A DNA stretch of 64,000 nucleotides from JAIBJN01 sp963838795 (GCA_963838795.1 CAWISL010000007.1:301560-365559), one strand, 5' to 3'. Shown: positions 23,766 through 32,541, counted from the first letter of the stretch. Made by a program: numbers and translations. Notes: a model not told the origin generated them from the letters alone.

Positions 23766-24528
23766 TCAGGTGCCCTGCGAAGAACTCGAGCGCCTTGCGC
23801 GTCTTCGTCTCCTGGTCGCCGCTCATGTCGATGCCCCGCTCGGTCAGGAAGGCGCGGGTCTCGGCCGAGACCTGGAACGCCTCGCCCGGGGCGCACTTGG
23901 TCGAGAGCTCGAGCAGGCGCGAGTCGTCGGGATAGAGCCACACTTCCGCGACGACCTTCCGCCCGAGCTCGGGCGGGGCGAACTTCACCTTGAGGACGAA
24001 GATCGGGCCCAACGTCGAGAGGTCGTCGAGCGCGAGGCCCTCGGGCGCATGCGCGGCGTAGAACGCCCGCTGCTCCTTCGTGAAGAGCTTGCGGAGCGGG
24101 CGGTCGCCCTCCACAGTCTCCCTGACGCGTGGCTTCTCGAGCGCGCCTTTCATCGAGCCGGAGCAGACGAAGCCGCCGGGCATCGCGTCGACCTCGACGT
24201 TGAAGGCCGGCATGGCACGGAGCTCTTCCGGGAGCTCCTGCGGCACCACCGGCCGCAGCTTGACGACGGTGTCGTCCCCCTTTCCCTGCACCCGGCGGGC
24301 GCGCACGACGACGCCGCTCCCGTTGAGCGTCAGGTCCGGGGTGTCGAAGAAGAAGACCTGACGGATCTGCGCGTCGAGCGGGTCGATGTCGAGCGCCTTG
24401 GCCGCCGTGCGCTGTGCGTCGGCGGGAACGGTGAGCTTGAGCTCGACGCTGTCCGAATCCTTGGTGAGCGCGAGCACCTCGACGATCTGCTCGTTGGTCA
24501 GCGCCGGTGGCGTCTTGGTGGCAGCCAT
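23749..24528 (-). CDS. CYTH-like domain protein
   Basis: 259 aa. The N-terminal half resembles CYTH enzymes (adenylate cyclase IV / thiamine-triphosphatase fold): a SVELKLTVP strand in place of the ExExK signature, QVFFFDTPDLTLNGSGVVVRAR, DDTVVKLRPV and later LYPDDSRLLELSTKC. The first Glu of ExExK is replaced (VELKL), so catalytic ability is uncertain. CYTH enzymes hydrolyse or cyclise phosphate esters, often triphosphates, with divalent metals. It overlaps the coiled-coil gene downstream. The 81 bp upstream hold its promoter but no motif I can name. Confidence 0.7.
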   Translation of the reverse strand: MAATKTPPALTNEQIVEVLALTKDSDSVELKLTVPADAQRTAAKALDIDPLDAQIRQVFFFDTPDLTLNGSGVVVRARRVQGKGDDTVVKLRPVVPQELPEELRAMPAFNVEVDAMPGGFVCSGSMKGALEKPRVRETVEGDRPLRKLFTKEQRAFYAAHAPEGLALDDLSTLGPIFVLKVKFAPPELGRKVVAEVWLYPDDSRLLELSTKCAPGEAFQVSAETRAFLTERGIDMSGDQETKTRKALEFFAGHLSAQGD

Positions 24529-24609
24529 TGTCCTCTCCTCCCGTTGGGGCGGTCATTATCGCGCCACGGCCGAGAGACGGAGGCGTCTTCTGCCGGCGAC
24601 GCGCTCAGG

Positions 24610-25059
24610 TCAGGCCGCGCGGATCTCGACGATAGTCGCCTTCCATACGCCACGCGGGGCCTGGACGTCGACCGTCTCGCCGGCCTTGCGGCCGAGCAGC
24701 GCCTTGCCGAGTGGAGAGGTCGGCGAGACCGTGCCGTCGCCGCCGACCGCCGAGATCTCCAGCTCCATCAGCGTGCCGGTCTCGTCCTCGACCACGACGT
24801 GTGAGCCGACGGCTGCCGTGTCCGAGCCTCCGGCCTCGACGACGACCGCGCCGTCGAGCCGTCCACGCAGGATGGAGATCCGCCGCTCAAGGAGCCCTTG
24901 CTCGTTCTTGGCCGCGTGGTACTCGAAGTTCTCCGAGAGGTCGCCGTGGCCGCGCGCGACGGCGATCGCCTGCACGATCTCGGCCCTCTTCGGCCCCTCG
25001 AGCTCCGCGAGCTCGGCGGACAGGCGGGCGTGCTGTTGGGGAGTCAGCCGCTCGTCCAT
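24610..25059 (-). CDS. greA: transcription elongation factor GreA
   Basis: 149 aa. The N-terminal coiled coil carries the signature GHGDLSENFEYHAAKNEQGLLERRI, whose acidic tip (DLSEN) stimulates transcript cleavage by backtracked RNA polymerase. The C-terminal FKBP-like domain includes SPTSPLGKALLGRKAGETV. The ATG at 25059 overlaps the TGA of the upstream typA gene by one base (TGATG), so the two are translationally coupled. It could also be called GreB by some pipelines, but length and motif fit GreA. Confidence 0.93.
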   Translation of the reverse strand: MDERLTPQQHARLSAELAELEGPKRAEIVQAIAVARGHGDLSENFEYHAAKNEQGLLERRISILRGRLDGAVVVEAGGSDTAAVGSHVVVEDETGTLMELEISAVGGDGTVSPTSPLGKALLGRKAGETVDVQAPRGVWKATIVEIRAA

Positions 25060-26903
25060 CACACGGGAGCCAGGCCCCGCGCCTTGCGCCTGGCGGCTGA
25101 CTGACGCCTTTGTCCCGAGAGCTCGACCTTGCGCAGGCGCACGTGGTTCGGCGTCACCTCGACGCACTCGTCCTCGAGGATGTACTCCAGGGCCTGGTCG
25201 AGCGAGAGCGGCCGCGGCGGAATCAGGCGGACCAGCTCGTCGGCCGTCGACGAGCGCACGTTGGTCAGCTTCTTCTCCTTCGTCGCGTTCACGTCGAGGT
25301 CCTCGGCGCGCGCGTTCTCCCCCACGATCATGCCCTCGTAGACGTCGACTCCCGGGGCGACGAACAGCGAGCCGCGTTCCTGCAGGTTCAGGATGGCGAA
25401 GGCCGTCGTCGTCCCGCGGCGATCCGCGACGAGCGCGCCCGTGGGCCGCGTCCGCAGCTCGCCGAACCACGGCTCGAAGCGCTCGAAGACATGATGGAGG
25501 ATGCCGGTCCCGCGGGTCTCCGTGAGGAACTCGGTGCGGAAGCCGATCAGGCCGCGTGCGGGCACGACCACGTCCATCCGCACCCAGCCGCTGCCGTGGT
25601 TGACGAGCGCCTCGGTGCGACCCTTGCGGAGCGCGAAGAGCTGGGTCACGACGCCGAGGTAGTCCTCGGGCACGTCGATCGAGACGCGCTCCACCGGCTC
25701 GTGGAGGACGCCGTCGATGTGACGCGTCACGACCTGGGGCTTGCCCACCGTCAGCTCGAAGCCCTCGCGGCGCATCTGCTCGACGAGGATTGCCAGCTGG
25801 AGCTCGCCGCGCCCCTGGATTTCCCAGGCCTCGGGCCGTTCGGTCGGCAGGATCCGCAGCGAGACGTTTCCCACCAGCTCTGCGCGGAGCCGGCTCTCCA
25901 CCAGGCTCGCGGTCAGCTGGTCCCCGTCGAGGCCCGCGAGCGGCGAGGTGTTGATGCCGATCGTGACCGACAGCGAGGGCTCGTCCACGGAGATCACGGG
26001 AAGCGGGCGCGGGTCAGCGGGGTCGGCGAGCGTCTCGCCGATCGTCACCTCGGGGATCCCGGCGATCGCGATGATCTCCCCGGGCCCCGCTGTCGCGGCC
26101 TCGACGCGCTCGAGCGCCTCGGTGACGTACAGCTCGGTCGCCTTCGCCTGCTCGATCGAGCCGTCGGCCCGGCACCAGGCGATCGGCTGCCCGCGCTGGA
26201 TCGTCCCCTGCAAGACGCGGCAGAGCGCCAGGCGACCGACGTACGGCGAGGCGTCCAGGTTCGTGACGAGCGCCTGCAGCGGATGTCCCTCCTCGTAGGT
26301 GGGCGCCGGAATGTGCTCCAGGATCAGATCGAGCAGCGGTTGCAGGTCGGGGTCGAGGGCGTCCGGGTCGGAGTCGAGCGAGGCCCGGCCGGCCCTCCCG
26401 TTGCAGTAGACGATCGGGAACTCGATCTGGCTCTCGTCGGCGTCCAGGTCGAGGAAGAGCTCGTACACCTCGTTCACGACCGCCTCGATGCGCGCGTCGG
26501 GCCGGTCGACCTTGTTGACGACGAGGATCACGGGGAGCCGCGCCTCGAGCGCCTTGCGGAGCACGAAGCGGGTTTGCGGCAGCGGCCCCTCGCTCGCGTC
26601 CACGAGCAGGAGCACGCCGTCGACCATCGTCAGGCCACGTTCCACCTCGCCGCCGAAGTCCGCGTGGCCGGGCGTGTCGACGATGTTGATCTTCGTCCCC
26701 GCGTAGCGGACGGCCGTGTTCTTGGCGAGGATGGTAATGCCCTTCTCGCGCTCGAGGTCCATCGTGTCGAGCACGCGCTCGGCAACGTCCTGGTTCGCGC
26801 GGAAGGCGCCCGACTGCCAGAGCAGCGCGTCGACGAGCGTCGTCTTGCCGTGGTCGACGTGCGCCACGATGGCGAGGTTGCGGATGTCCGAGCGGAGGGG
26901 CAC
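25059..26903 (-). CDS. typA: ribosome-associated translational GTPase TypA/BipA
   Basis: 614 aa, the normal family length. The GTPase domain has AHVDHGKTTLVDALLWQSG (G1), DTPGHADFGGEVERG (G3) and VVNKVDRPDAR (G4). EF-Tu domain 2, the EF-G-like III and V domains and the BipA-specific C-terminal domain (GLIGFRTEFLTETRGTGILH) follow. It acts in ribosome assembly and stress or cold adaptation. First gene of a typA-greA pair. A GC-rich terminator belonging to the gene upstream on the same strand separates them. Confidence 0.97.
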   Translation of the reverse strand: MPLRSDIRNLAIVAHVDHGKTTLVDALLWQSGAFRANQDVAERVLDTMDLEREKGITILAKNTAVRYAGTKINIVDTPGHADFGGEVERGLTMVDGVLLLVDASEGPLPQTRFVLRKALEARLPVILVVNKVDRPDARIEAVVNEVYELFLDLDADESQIEFPIVYCNGRAGRASLDSDPDALDPDLQPLLDLILEHIPAPTYEEGHPLQALVTNLDASPYVGRLALCRVLQGTIQRGQPIAWCRADGSIEQAKATELYVTEALERVEAATAGPGEIIAIAGIPEVTIGETLADPADPRPLPVISVDEPSLSVTIGINTSPLAGLDGDQLTASLVESRLRAELVGNVSLRILPTERPEAWEIQGRGELQLAILVEQMRREGFELTVGKPQVVTRHIDGVLHEPVERVSIDVPEDYLGVVTQLFALRKGRTEALVNHGSGWVRMDVVVPARGLIGFRTEFLTETRGTGILHHVFERFEPWFGELRTRPTGALVADRRGTTTAFAILNLQERGSLFVAPGVDVYEGMIVGENARAEDLDVNATKEKKLTNVRSSTADELVRLIPPRPLSLDQALEYILEDECVEVTPNHVRLRKVELSGQRRQSAARRKARGLAPV

Positions 26904-26924
26904 CGCGTGAGGGTAGCGACACGA

Positions 26925-26950
26925 GAGAGGGCCCCGGTCGGGGCCCTCTC
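26925..26950 (-). terminator. GC-rich intrinsic terminator-like hairpin
   Basis: Perfect 11-bp stem GAGAGGGCCCC / GGGGCCCTCTC with a GGTC loop, starting 15 bp past the stop of the secreted-protein gene (26965) and before typA. There is no U-tract on either strand, as is common for actinobacterial I-shaped terminators. Confidence 0.65.
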
Positions 26951-26964
26951 CGCGAGTCGGCCGG

Positions 26965-28107
26965 CTAGCCCGGGCAGTGCCCGGGGCCGGTCTTGCCTTC
27001 GTTGTAGTCGCCGAGGGTGCCCGCGTAGGCGATCGCCTGCGCGCGCACGGCCTTCGAGAGCGTCGAGCTCGGCGTGTAGGCGGCGTAGAACGCCTCCGCC
27101 CCGGCCAGCGCCGCGTTGACCCCGGCCGACGAGCTCGTACCGCCGGCGAGGTTGAGCTTCGCCGCGATGTACTGGTGCGCGAGGATGTAGTACGCGTTCC
27201 CTCCGGCGGAGGACGTGTTGATCGCCTGATACCACGTCTTCCCGCTCGAGAAGAATGCGGTGTCCTCGCCGATCAGCGCCCACGTTGCGTCGTACGGCGC
27301 CGGGCCGTACTTCGAATGGGTCTTCCAGTACCCCTGCGTGAGCGTGCAGCCCGGCGCCGGCGGCTCCTTGCACGTGACGGTCACGCGCGCGTCGTCGCTT
27401 CGGCCGGTCTCGCGGATGGTCGCGGTGTTGTCGTGCGTTCCCTCGTCCTCGTCACACCGGAACGTCCGCGTGTACGTCCGCGTCCCGGAGCCCGTGAACA
27501 GCCAGGAGAGGCCGTTCGTGTCGTCCACGTTCACGGAGCCGTCGACGACCGTCGGGTCGGGAAGCGTGAAGTCGACCTTCTCGTTCGGGCCCATCTCCTC
27601 GCCCGGGCTCCGCGGGTCGTTCGTGACCGTCACCCGTGCGTTGTTGCGGTACGTCGCGCCCGCCACTGGCTCGAACGGGATCGAGTACGGATAGCAGTGC
27701 GACTCGCCCGGATCGAGCACCGGGTTCACGCTCATGTCGAGCGGCACCGAGGCGAGCGTGATCACGTCCTCGCCCACGAGCGCTTGCAGCCGGTCGACCA
27801 CCTTCAGGTTCTCGGTCGGGCTCGCGCTGACGTTCTCGACGCAGACCTCGCCCTCGACCCAGAGCTGGTCGACGGGCGCGCTCTTCGTCACCTCGACCGT
27901 GTACGTGCTCGTGCCGGACTGGCCGGTCTCGAGATTCCACGAGTCGGGCGAGACGGACTTGTCGATCGTCCATTCGAACGTCCTCGTCCAGTGCGCCTCG
28001 GCTGTCTTGTACGCCTGGATCGGCGATGTCGCGCTCGCGACCGGCGCCATCACGCCGGCAACGACGGCCGTACATGCGGCAAGCCGCAGCATCGTGCGAA
28101 ACCTCAT
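26965..28107 (-). CDS. secreted multi-domain protein with TQGYWKTH C-terminal domain
   Basis: 380 aa. Sec signal peptide MRFRTMLRLAACTAVVAGVMAPVASA, then beta-rich repeats resembling Ig-like surface domains (WTRTFEWTIDKSVSPDSW, GTSTYTVEVTKSAP, ARVTVTNDP, SGTRTYTRTFRCDEDEG). The C-terminal ~120 residues start CTLTQGYWKTHSKYGPAP and include TWYQAINTSSAGGNAYYILA, a domain recurrent in secreted bacterial proteins of unknown role. A CTCTGACG...CGTCAGAG inverted repeat lies about 20 bp upstream of the start and may be an operator. Monocistronic, with its own hairpin terminator. Confidence 0.8.
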   Translation of the reverse strand: MRFRTMLRLAACTAVVAGVMAPVASATSPIQAYKTAEAHWTRTFEWTIDKSVSPDSWNLETGQSGTSTYTVEVTKSAPVDQLWVEGEVCVENVSASPTENLKVVDRLQALVGEDVITLASVPLDMSVNPVLDPGESHCYPYSIPFEPVAGATYRNNARVTVTNDPRSPGEEMGPNEKVDFTLPDPTVVDGSVNVDDTNGLSWLFTGSGTRTYTRTFRCDEDEGTHDNTATIRETGRSDDARVTVTCKEPPAPGCTLTQGYWKTHSKYGPAPYDATWALIGEDTAFFSSGKTWYQAINTSSAGGNAYYILAHQYIAAKLNLAGGTSSSAGVNAALAGAEAFYAAYTPSSTLSKAVRAQAIAYAGTLGDYNEGKTGPGHCPG

Positions 28108-28124
28108 CCAAACCCCTTTCGGTT

Positions 28125-28149
28125 CTCTGACGTTCCGGGTGCGTCAGAG
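28125..28149. promoter_or_regulatory. inverted repeat upstream of the secreted-protein gene
   Basis: CTCTGACG, nine bases, CGTCAGAG: 8-bp perfect arms, 17 bp before the minus-strand ATG at 28107. Its position fits an operator or a leader hairpin; nothing further supports a specific regulator. Confidence 0.35.
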
Positions 28150-28278
28150 CGGAGCGAGGGTACGGCCGCATCCTCGCTCGCCCTCCCTATCGGATCACCC
28201 CTTGCCCTTGTCGATAGGCGCGAGCCGAGCCCTTGTCAAGCAGGACCAGCCGGACGAGGGGGTCGATGCCCGACCCGC

Positions 28279-28284
28279 TAAGGT
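28279..28284 (+). promoter_or_regulatory. -10-like hexamer TAAGGT before the transpeptidase gene
   Basis: TAAGGT lies 12 bases before GTG 28297 and no ribosome site is visible, so the leader is at most a few bases. Two CCCTTGTC direct repeats (28205 and 28230) lie farther upstream. Confidence 0.4.
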
Positions 28285-28296
28285 AGTGGGCTTCGC

Positions 28297-29337
28297 GTGC
28301 GCAAGGCGCTCGTCATCTCGCTCCTTGCTCTCGCCGTCCTCGTCGGGTCGGGCGTTGCAGCCCTGCACCGGTACGACGCGTCCCGCTCCGGGGAAATCGT
28401 CGCCGGGACGACCGTCGGCGGGGTGGACGTCGGCGGCATGTCCGAGGCGGAGGCTCGCGCAGCCGTGGAGCGGGAGCTCTCCCAGCGCCTCGAGCAACCG
28501 GTGACGCTCACCTACCGCGACCGCAGCTTCAAGCTCGACCCCGCGCTCGTCGACGTCCGCACCAATGCCGAGGAGCTCGTGCGCGCGGCGGTGGCGGAGA
28601 GCCGGGAGGGGAACTTCCTCGGGCGCTCATTCCGCGACCTGACGGGGCGCGCCGAGGGAACCGACCACGAGCTGGACGTCGAGTACTCGACCGCGGCCGT
28701 CACTCGGGTCGTTGCCGGTATCCGTCGCGAGCTCGACCGCGAGGCACGCGACGCGACGGTGACGGCGTCGTTCACGGGCGTCCGCCTCACTCCTGCGACC
28801 ACCGGGGTGACCGTCCAGGCGCAGGCGCTAAGACGGGGTATCTCCGAGACCCTCGTGACCGCCGAGGAGAGCCGCAGCCTGGCCGTCCCGACGAAGTCCG
28901 TGCAGCCGAAGGTGACGACGAAGGAGCTGAGCGATCGCTACGGCCACTTCATCGCAATCAGCCGTAGCCGTCGCGAGCTCCGACTCTTCGTGAACCGCAA
29001 GCTCGTCAAGACCTATCGGGTCGGTATCGGGGCGCTCGGCTTCGAGACCCCAACCGGCATCTACGAGATCGAGAGCATGGCCGCCAATCCCGCGTGGTAC
29101 GTCCCCGACAAGGCCTGGGCGGGCGACCTCGCGGGCAAGGTGATCAAGGGAAACGATCCCGACAACCCGATCAAGGCGCGCTGGCTGGGCTTCTGGGACG
29201 GGGCCGGCATCCACGGGACGGCCGACGAGGCCTCCATCGGCACGGCGGCCTCACACGGCTGCATCCGCATGACCGTCCGGGACGTGATCGACCTGTACGA
29301 CCGCGTCCCCCTGCACACGCCGCTGTCGATCGCCTAG
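28297..29337 (+). CDS. L,D-transpeptidase (YkuD) with putative peptidoglycan-binding domain
   Basis: 346 aa. N-terminal membrane anchor (RKALVISLLALAVLVGSGVAAL). A PG_binding_4-like region occupies about 40-190 (GTTVGGVDVGGMSEAEARAA and VTLTYRDRSFKLDPALVDVR). The YkuD catalytic domain is at about 220-345 with the signature HGTADEASIGTAASHGCIRM containing the catalytic Cys and His. It cross-links peptidoglycan stem peptides (3-3) or anchors proteins outside the membrane. GTG start behind a -10-like box. A strong hairpin terminator follows 10 bp after the stop. Confidence 0.92.
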   Translation: MRKALVISLLALAVLVGSGVAALHRYDASRSGEIVAGTTVGGVDVGGMSEAEARAAVERELSQRLEQPVTLTYRDRSFKLDPALVDVRTNAEELVRAAVAESREGNFLGRSFRDLTGRAEGTDHELDVEYSTAAVTRVVAGIRRELDREARDATVTASFTGVRLTPATTGVTVQAQALRRGISETLVTAEESRSLAVPTKSVQPKVTTKELSDRYGHFIAISRSRRELRLFVNRKLVKTYRVGIGALGFETPTGIYEIESMAANPAWYVPDKAWAGDLAGKVIKGNDPDNPIKARWLGFWDGAGIHGTADEASIGTAASHGCIRMTVRDVIDLYDRVPLHTPLSIA

Positions 29338-29346
29338 GCAAGAGAG

Positions 29347-29387
29347 AGTCGCCCCCGGTTGGCCGCGAGTCCAGGGGCGACTTCTTT
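29347..29387 (+). terminator. intrinsic terminator of the L,D-transpeptidase gene
   Basis: 9-bp perfect stem AGTCGCCCC / GGGGCGACT with an 18-base loop, followed directly by TCTTT. Located 10 bp after the stop codon. Confidence 0.7.
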
Positions 29388-29391
29388 GGAG

Positions 29392-29434
29392 TAGCGGAGC
29401 GCTACGGGCGAAAGAAGCGCCCGGCGCTACTGGG
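29392..29434 (-). terminator. terminator-like hairpin for the convergent secreted-protein gene
   Basis: On the minus strand GTAGCGC...GGGCG-CTTCTTT-CGCCC...GCGCTAC folds with a GGGCG/CGCCC inner stem and outer CGCTAC/GTAGCG arms. It lies about 20 bp past the stop at 29455 and pairs with the plus-strand terminator to insulate the convergent genes. Confidence 0.45.
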
Positions 29435-29454
29435 TTCCGCCACTCGGTCCCGGG

Positions 29455-29997
29455 TTAGAAGAGAAATGGCCATAGGTAATGGAGAAATGCTTGGACCGCG
29501 GCCGGTGGCGTGGGCTCCACGGGATCCTCGTCCGCGGAGTCGCCGGGGTCGAGCGTCTCGTCAGCCGCAGGAGCCTCCGCGTCGTCTTCCGTGACGCCGT
29601 CGCGGTCGTGCGCCTCGCGGGAGACGCACTTGCCGAAAGCGTCGGCCTTGTTCTCGTTCTCGCCGTACTCCTCGGCAAAGGCCTCGGCGCCCATCTTCTC
29701 GCGCTCGAACTTGCAGATCCACGCCGGGTTTTCGTGCCGGGGACCGTCCTCGCCTCCCTCGGTTGCGCCGCCTCGTGCCGCGCGACGCTCGGCCTTCCGC
29801 TCGGCCTTCTCCGCCTTCCGTGCCTGCTTGGCGGCCTGGTCGGGCTTGCCGGCACCCTTTGCTCCGCCGGATCCACCTGCCCACGCCGGGGGACCGTGCC
29901 CGTGTCCGTTTCCGTTGCCCGGCTTCGCGCCGGCCACCGGGACGAGCAGCACGGCGGCGAGCGCGCCGGCAAGCACCGCCGTCAGTCCACGCTTCAT
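29455..29997 (-). CDS. secreted low-complexity Lys/Ala/Gly protein
   Basis: 180 aa. Signal peptide MKRGLTAVLAGALAAVLLVPVAGA, then PGNGNGHGHGPPAWAG, a Lys/Arg/Ala-rich helical stretch (AAKQARKAEKAERKAERRAA), a segment with two Cys (AWICKFEREKMG and FGKCVSREAHD) and an acidic tail ending LHYLWPFLF. No known domain. It is divergent from the ECF sigma gene, whose C-terminal extension has similar N/G/K/H composition (GNVNGNGNGKALGHAK), so the two may be functionally tied. Related proteins of this composition seem lineage-specific. Confidence 0.7.
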   Translation of the reverse strand: MKRGLTAVLAGALAAVLLVPVAGAKPGNGNGHGHGPPAWAGGSGGAKGAGKPDQAAKQARKAEKAERKAERRAARGGATEGGEDGPRHENPAWICKFEREKMGAEAFAEEYGENENKADAFGKCVSREAHDRDGVTEDDAEAPAADETLDPGDSADEDPVEPTPPAAVQAFLHYLWPFLF

Positions 29998-30117
29998 GAG
30001 ATGTCTGGCCTCCAACTCGGTTTCTTGCTGGGAGTGGTCTTCACGTGCACAGACGCGCGACAGGCCGAAAACCTGCGGCGCACTTGAAGCTCGCCGAGAA
30101 TCCGCAACAATGTGCGC

Positions 30118-31233
30118 ATGGCCGTCGCCCCCGAGGCAAGTCGCGTTGCCCTGGCGCCGGCTGCCTCCGAGACGGCCGAGCAGCTCTTCCAGGAGCACTC
30201 GGGCTGGGTCTACGGCTACTGCCTGCGTCTTCTCCGCTCACCGGAGGAAGCCGAGGACGCGCTCCAGACCACGTACCTGAACGCCTGTCGGAGCCTGAAC
30301 CAGGGGACGCGGCCGAAGGTCGGCTCCGCCTGGCTCCTCCGGATCGCGCAGAACGTCTGCTTCGGCCGGATGCGCTCGTCGGGTCGCCGCGGGAGGCTCG
30401 AGCAAGCCCAGGACATCACGATCCTCGAGGAGACCGTTGCGGCACCGGAGCGCTCGTCCGACGCACTCATCGGCCTTACCGACGCGCTTTGCAGCCTGCC
30501 GGAGCGCCAGCGCGAGGCGATTCTCCTGCGGGAATGGCAGGGCCTCTCCTACCACGAGGTGGGACAACGGCTCGGGCTGACCCAGGCCGCGGTCGAGACG
30601 CTGATCTTCCGCGCGCGCCGCTCGCTCGCCGCCGCCCTCGACGATCCGGACAAGCACGGGCGCCGCAAGGCGCTCCGCGCGCTGGACGTGGGTGGGCTCG
30701 CCGCGGCGATCAAGGGGCTCTTCGCCGGGAGCACGGGCGTCAAGCTCGCCACGCTCACCGTCGCCGCCGCGACCACGGCAACCGTTGTCGCCACCGACCC
30801 GGCCGGCGTGTGGCGCGACAGGCCCGACCCGGGAGGCTCCCGTGCAATCTCGGCAGCGCAGGAGCTTCGAGCCGACTCGACCTCGTCGTCGGCACCGACG
30901 CGGTCGATCGCAGCTCCAGCGGAGACCGACGTCTCGTCGCCCGTCGCCGGAGCTACGGCCGTCGCGACGAAGCCACAGCCGAAGCCCGAGGGCGGTCGCG
31001 CCTTTGGGCAGGCGACCGCCGCCGCCGCGAAGGCCAAGGACAAGAAGCAAAACGGGAACGTGAACGGCAACGGGAACGGCAAGGCACTGGGCCACGCCAA
31101 GCAGGCAGCGTCGACGCCGGGCGGCCCGCACGGCCGTACGCCCCCCGGCCATGACAAGCCGGCCAAGGCGAAGAAAGGCCACGGCCCCCCTCGCCAGGCT
31201 CCCACCAAGGGTCAGGCGAAGAAGGACTCCTGA
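30118..31233 (+). CDS. ECF-type sigma factor with long C-terminal extension
   Basis: About 371 aa, twice the usual ECF length. Region 2: AEQLFQEHSGWVYGYCLRLL, EEAEDALQTTYLNAC. Region 4: LPERQREAILLREWQGLSYH, VGQRLGLTQAAVETLIFRAR. After about residue 190 comes an extra segment with a possible transmembrane helix (VKLATLTVAAATTATVVATD). A disordered tail rich in Lys, Gly, Asn and Pro follows (KDKKQNGNVNGNGNGKALGH, GHDKPAKAKKGHGPPRQAP). No separate anti-sigma gene adjoins, so the membrane-tethered tail may regulate activity in cis. ATG 30118 is used; GTG 30112 is also possible. A short CGGCCC/GGGCCG hairpin follows the stop. Confidence 0.85.
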   Translation: MAVAPEASRVALAPAASETAEQLFQEHSGWVYGYCLRLLRSPEEAEDALQTTYLNACRSLNQGTRPKVGSAWLLRIAQNVCFGRMRSSGRRGRLEQAQDITILEETVAAPERSSDALIGLTDALCSLPERQREAILLREWQGLSYHEVGQRLGLTQAAVETLIFRARRSLAAALDDPDKHGRRKALRALDVGGLAAAIKGLFAGSTGVKLATLTVAAATTATVVATDPAGVWRDRPDPGGSRAISAAQELRADSTSSSAPTRSIAAPAETDVSSPVAGATAVATKPQPKPEGGRAFGQATAAAAKAKDKKQNGNVNGNGNGKALGHAKQAASTPGGPHGRTPPGHDKPAKAKKGHGPPRQAPTKGQAKKDS

Positions 31234-31243
31234 TACGACCGCA

Positions 31244-31259
31244 CGGCCCTGGTGGGCCG
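31244..31259. terminator. short hairpin between convergent genes
   Basis: CGGCCC-TGGT-GGGCCG, 6-bp perfect stem, in the 33-bp gap between the sigma gene and the acyltransferase-like gene. There is no T-tract; weak evidence. Confidence 0.35.
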
Positions 31260-31266
31260 GGCGGCG

Positions 31267-32541
31267 CTAGCCGCAGTCGGAGCGCGGAGCGGCCAGATTC
31301 CCGAGCAGCCGGCTCAGCACGCCAGGGTCGCCCGGCAGCGTGAAGTGGTCGACGCCGGGATTGTCCGTGAGGCTGAAGCGGAAGCACTGCATGGCCGCCC
31401 ACACGAGCACGGCGTCGTTCGTGATGTCCTCCTGGTTGATGTCGCCGTCGCGGATGAAGAACTCGTTCGACTCGTCGACGACCTGGCCGACCGAGAGATC
31501 GTCCAGCACCATCCCGACTGGCGTCTCGAGGCCCGAGCCCTTCTCCGCGTAGACGTCCACGTTCGGGAACGCCTTCCGGCGGGCGAACTCGACGAAGCCG
31601 ATGTAGCGGTCGGCGAGACGCTTCGCCCAGCCGAGCCCCGCGTCTCTGAAGAGCTGCCGGTAGTCGTCCGGCGTATAGGAGCGTCCCGTCGATGCGTCTT
31701 GGACGACGGTCTCGAGGCTGTCGAAGATCCGCGGATCGGCGGCGCTCATGTAGCTCGAGGGGTGGGTGAGGTACATGAACGCGCTGCTCGCGGCGTTCTC
31801 GGGAGTCGTGGGGAACGTGAAGTCGGTCACGTTGAGACCGGTGAAGAGGAGCGGGTACAGGAGCCCCTGCCCCGGGAAGTTCCCGGCGATCGGCGTGAAG
31901 CCGTGGATGTGTTTGTCCTTCCAGCGCTGCGACGTGTGCGTGAGCAGGTACTGGGCGTAGAGAGGCCCGTTCGAGTGGCCGACGAGATGCACGGGCCGCC
32001 TGCCGTTGTCCCAATACGTGTCCCGGATCAGCCGCTTCGTCTGCTTGACGAAGTGCCTCATGTCGGGAGTGAGGCGCGAGTCGTAGCCCGCGACGCGGAT
32101 GTCGCTGTTCCTCACGTAGCCGACGGCCTCGAGCGCCACGTACATGGGCTCGTAGAAGGGCGCGCTCTCGGTCGTGCCGTAGTCCTTGACGCTGACCGTC
32201 ACGCCCTTCTGGTCATGGAACCGCTTGCCACGGTCGATGCGGAGGGTCAGGAGCTTGTCCTGGCAGACCTGCGAGAAGGCCGTACTCGGGTTGTCGTTCA
32301 GGAACCAGTCCTCGAAGACCCCGGAGCTCGGGCACTCGGGCGCGACGACCTGGTCGCGCACGACGACCTCGAGCTTCGTGAAGTGGAAGGCCGGGAAGAC
32401 GACGACGGGTGTCAGCTTGCTGCTGCTGCCGCCGCCTCCGTCCAGTGACGCGCCCGCCGTCCCGGGGATCGCCAGGATCGCGGCCACCGCCACCCCTACC
32501 AGCGCCGTCATCGTGCGGACCCTTCCGCGGTGCTCGGTCAT
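31267..32541 (-). CDS. secreted lecithin:cholesterol acyltransferase-like (LCAT family) protein
   Basis: 424 aa. Signal peptide with hydrophobic core (TMTALVGVAVAAILAIPGTAGA). The alpha/beta-hydrolase body starts with VVVFPAFHFTKLEVVV and has the serine nucleophile motif VHLVGHSNGPLYAQYLL, an LCAT-type placement. Asp/His candidates lie near DVYAEKGSGLETPVG and GVDHFTLPGDPG. LCAT-family members are acyltransferases or phospholipases acting on lipids outside the cell. The ATG at 32541 is preceded by GGGAGGGCC. Four Cys residues (CPSSG, CQDK, QCFRF, SDCG) may pair. Confidence 0.82.
   Translation of the reverse strand: MTEHRGRVRTMTALVGVAVAAILAIPGTAGASLDGGGGSSSKLTPVVVFPAFHFTKLEVVVRDQVVAPECPSSGVFEDWFLNDNPSTAFSQVCQDKLLTLRIDRGKRFHDQKGVTVSVKDYGTTESAPFYEPMYVALEAVGYVRNSDIRVAGYDSRLTPDMRHFVKQTKRLIRDTYWDNGRRPVHLVGHSNGPLYAQYLLTHTSQRWKDKHIHGFTPIAGNFPGQGLLYPLLFTGLNVTDFTFPTTPENAASSAFMYLTHPSSYMSAADPRIFDSLETVVQDASTGRSYTPDDYRQLFRDAGLGWAKRLADRYIGFVEFARRKAFPNVDVYAEKGSGLETPVGMVLDDLSVGQVVDESNEFFIRDGDINQEDITNDAVLVWAAMQCFRFSLTDNPGVDHFTLPGDPGVLSRLLGNLAAPRSDCG

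Noticed and set aside
25110..27119. 669-codon plus-strand open frame opposite typA
   Set aside because: Antisense shadow; the minus-strand TypA GTPase is unmistakable.
28205..28237. CCCTTGTC direct repeats as a specific operator
   Set aside because: Only two 8-bp copies 25 bp apart in GC-rich DNA; insufficient without comparative data.
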